48,563 bases of DNA from Roseospira marina. Lineage in GTDB: Bacteria > Pseudomonadota > Alphaproteobacteria > Rhodospirillales > Rhodospirillaceae. Within the stretch, counting starts at the first letter, position 1, and each line of letters begins with the position of its first letter. The stretch spans positions 1 through 48,563 of the forward strand of contig NZ_JACIGJ010000022.1 in NCBI RefSeq assembly GCF_014197855.1, in the 5' to 3' direction. Both the position numbers and the translations under genes were made by a program. Below, piece by piece: positions 46,971 to 48,563 of this stretch. The notes under the pieces are model-generated. The model was given only the letters and a program-made list of their open reading frames with translations. It was not told the DNA's origin and did not search any database.

Positions 46971-48308
46971 TCAGAGGCGTTGGTCCGCAATCGGAACGGC
47001 CTGCTCGTCCGGCGGCGCATAGTAGCGGAACGTGTTGCGGCCGCCGGTCTTCGCGGCGTACATGGCCGCGTCGGCCCGCTTGAGCAGGGTTTGCGCGTCC
47101 GCGGCATCGTCCGGATAAAAGGCGAGTCCCAGCGAGACGCCGACGCGCACCGTCACGGTTTCCAGGGGCATCGGCTGTGTGATCCGGTCGATGAGAGCGG
47201 CCGGGACGCGGTCGCTCATCCGGCCCGGTCCCTGATTCTCCATCAGGATCACGAACTCGTCCCCGCCCATGCGGACCGCCGTGTCGGACGCCCGGAGCTG
47301 GCTGCGAATCCGGTCGGCGACCGTCTGCAGCAAAAGGTCGCCGATATCGTGGCCGTACGCATCGTTGATGTCTTTGAACCGGTCGAGGTCGACGAAGATC
47401 AGGGCCAGACGGCCCTTCTCCCGCTGCGCCCGGACGATGGCGTGTTGCAGGCGGTCCTTTAGAACAAGGCGGTTGGGCAGGTTGGTCAGCGCGTCGTGAA
47501 ACGCGAGATGGCGAATCTGTTCGTCCTGCAGGTGGCGGCCCGTGATGTCGCGACACACCGCCACATAGCGCACGCGCCGGTTGGCGGAGTCGGCGGCGCG
47601 GTTGATGGTCATGGATTGCAGATAGGCTTCGCCGTCCTTGCGGCGGTTCCAAACCTGTCCCCGCCAGACACCGTGCGTCGCCAGGGCGTCCCACATGGTT
47701 CGGTAGAACTCGTTGTCGTGCCGGGTCGAGCGCAAGACGCCCGGGTTGTGGCCGATCAGTTCCTCCGGACTGTAGCCCGTGATCTGGGACAACGCCGGAT
47801 TGATGGTCAGGATGTGGCCGTCCGCATCGGTGACCATGATGCCTTCCGACGAGTGCGCGTAGACGGCGGCCGCCAGCCGAAGCTCCTCCTCCGCGCCCGA
47901 AAACCGCCGATAGAACCGATGCATGGCCTCGATCGATGTGCAGACGAGCAGCGCATCCACCAGGAACACGGCGTTGGAGAGAATCATCTCCCGCTCGAAA
48001 TCGACCTGCCAACTCATATAGGGCGGCCAGAACAGGTACGTTGCCAAAACGGTGCCGATCCCCGCGGCCACCATGCCGGGGCCGAACCCCCCGATGACGG
48101 CGGCGATCGCCACGGACGGGAAGAAGGTGATGTACTGAATGCCGCCGTCCAGGGGGGCGATCACGAGGCGCAAACCCAGCGCCAAGGCCATCAGCACGAC
48201 GACAAAAAGACAAACTAAGGCGCGTTCCCTTGGAGATGCGCCTTTTGATTGAAATCGGCCTAATAAGAAATCAAAGAGGCGGCCGCTTCTAAACCAAAAG
48301 TTTGACAT
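46971..48308 (-). CDS. membrane-bound PAS-GGDEF diguanylate cyclase
   Basis: A 445-residue signalling protein. After an N-terminal cytoplasmic tail come membrane helices of the DUF4118 type (ALVCLFVVVLMALALGLRLV, PSVAIAAVIGGFGPGMVAAG and others). A PAS domain follows (about residues 140-260; DADGHILTINPALSQITGYS). The GGDEF domain begins at about 285. The active motif MGGDEFVIL is intact and an inhibition site R-x2-D (RASD) lies five residues before it, so it should make cyclic-di-GMP with product inhibition. No EAL domain is present. ATG 48308 is used as start. Confidence 0.86.
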   Translation of the reverse strand: MSNFWFRSGRLFDFLLGRFQSKGASPRERALVCLFVVVLMALALGLRLVIAPLDGGIQYITFFPSVAIAAVIGGFGPGMVAAGIGTVLATYLFWPPYMSWQVDFEREMILSNAVFLVDALLVCTSIEAMHRFYRRFSGAEEELRLAAAVYAHSSEGIMVTDADGHILTINPALSQITGYSPEELIGHNPGVLRSTRHDNEFYRTMWDALATHGVWRGQVWNRRKDGEAYLQSMTINRAADSANRRVRYVAVCRDITGRHLQDEQIRHLAFHDALTNLPNRLVLKDRLQHAIVRAQREKGRLALIFVDLDRFKDINDAYGHDIGDLLLQTVADRIRSQLRASDTAVRMGGDEFVILMENQGPGRMSDRVPAALIDRITQPMPLETVTVRVGVSLGLAFYPDDAADAQTLLKRADAAMYAAKTGGRNTFRYYAPPDEQAVPIADQRL

Positions 48309-48563
48309 GTGACGGACTCGGCGCACGACAAAGACGTGTTGAATACCTGCCGCCGACCGTCTCCCTCACACGACGACGCCCGTGTCATGCTGATAATAGG
48401 GAAGCCGGACCCTTCCGGAAAGCCTGGATCTTGGTCCCGGGCCGAACCGGATGGGAGGACGGGATTCACCTGAGCAACCGGAAACATTGGTAACGTTTTG
48501 GACCGATGACATAGGTAACACTTTTTGCCTCTGATCACCGCCTGGACCCGGGTCTGGATCGCG
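48309..48563. other. window end: gap with a possible insertion-sequence edge
   Basis: No gene is supported in this stretch. Near the end, ACATTGGTAACGTTTTG (48484-48500) and ACATAGGTAACACTTTTTG (48509-48527) form an imperfect direct repeat of 25-base period. From memory such GGTAAC-type arrays border IS481-like elements. The transposase would lie beyond base 48563, so this is a weak call. Confidence 0.3.

Noticed and set aside
48260-48538. 92-codon minus-strand frame at the right end
   Set aside because: Overlaps the start of the diguanylate cyclase in another frame and has no recognisable domain; the CYLC pair alone is not enough.
1-48563. CRISPR arrays or restriction-modification pairs
   Set aside because: No regularly spaced direct repeats with unique spacers were seen, and the only DNA methyltransferase has no nuclease partner.

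Overview
The window is high-GC DNA (roughly two-thirds G+C by eye) with the gene content of an alphaproteobacterium, most likely a member of the Rhodospirillales. Pointers are a GapR/DUF2312 protein, a sphingolipid locus of the Caulobacter type, a pqiABC operon, MsrQ and the general codon style. The species cannot be named from the sequence.

Left part, 1-13.09 kb: the right-hand portion of a P2-like temperate prophage, cut by the window edge. It starts inside the gpU tail gene and continues with gpD. After these come an ORF6N regulator, an AT-rich HEPN-type cargo gene, a divergent CI-like repressor/Ner-like switch, and CII-like and Ogr/Delta-like regulators. A primase-helicase follows, then a run of small early genes (GapR, ASCH, DNA methyltransferase, Bro-N, a second ORF6N), an AlpA-like excisionase candidate and a tyrosine integrase. 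The integrase abuts the 3' end of a tRNA-Lys(UUU), the likely attachment site. Both ORF6N genes contain a perfect 33-bp palindrome at the same codon. The arms of the two palindromes differ at 7 of 16 positions, and every difference is compensated.

Middle part, 13.6-26 kb: chromosomal genes. These are a sulfotransferase-like gene, a pqiA-pqiA-pqiB-pqiC lipid-transport operon with PqiA split in two, a BetT-type BCCT transporter, a three-gene molybdenum hydroxylase with a tri-haem cytochrome c, and an exported DUF2141 protein.

Right-centre part, 26.1-43.2 kb: what looks like a complete sphingolipid factory and export island. A fatty acyl-AMP ligase, a ceramide-reductase-like dehydrogenase, an acyl carrier protein, a serine palmitoyltransferase and a GNAT-type ceramide-synthase candidate would make ceramide. 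Two NTP transferases, a diacylglycerol/ceramide-kinase-like enzyme, a Tam41-like nucleotidyltransferase and a CDP-alcohol phosphotransferase would add a phospho head group. An LptF/LptG pair without lptD lies inside the same run, and a divergent polysaccharide-type flippase lies next to it. A TetR regulator closes the island. The leader of the first operon holds a short inverted repeat overlapping a promoter and a rho-independent terminator. This island is the best candidate here for an incompletely described system.

Right end, 43.2-48.56 kb: cytochrome b561, dienelactone hydrolase, an orphan MsrQ, a class III aminotransferase and a PAS-GGDEF diguanylate cyclase. The last 80 bases carry a short direct repeat that may be the end of an insertion sequence.
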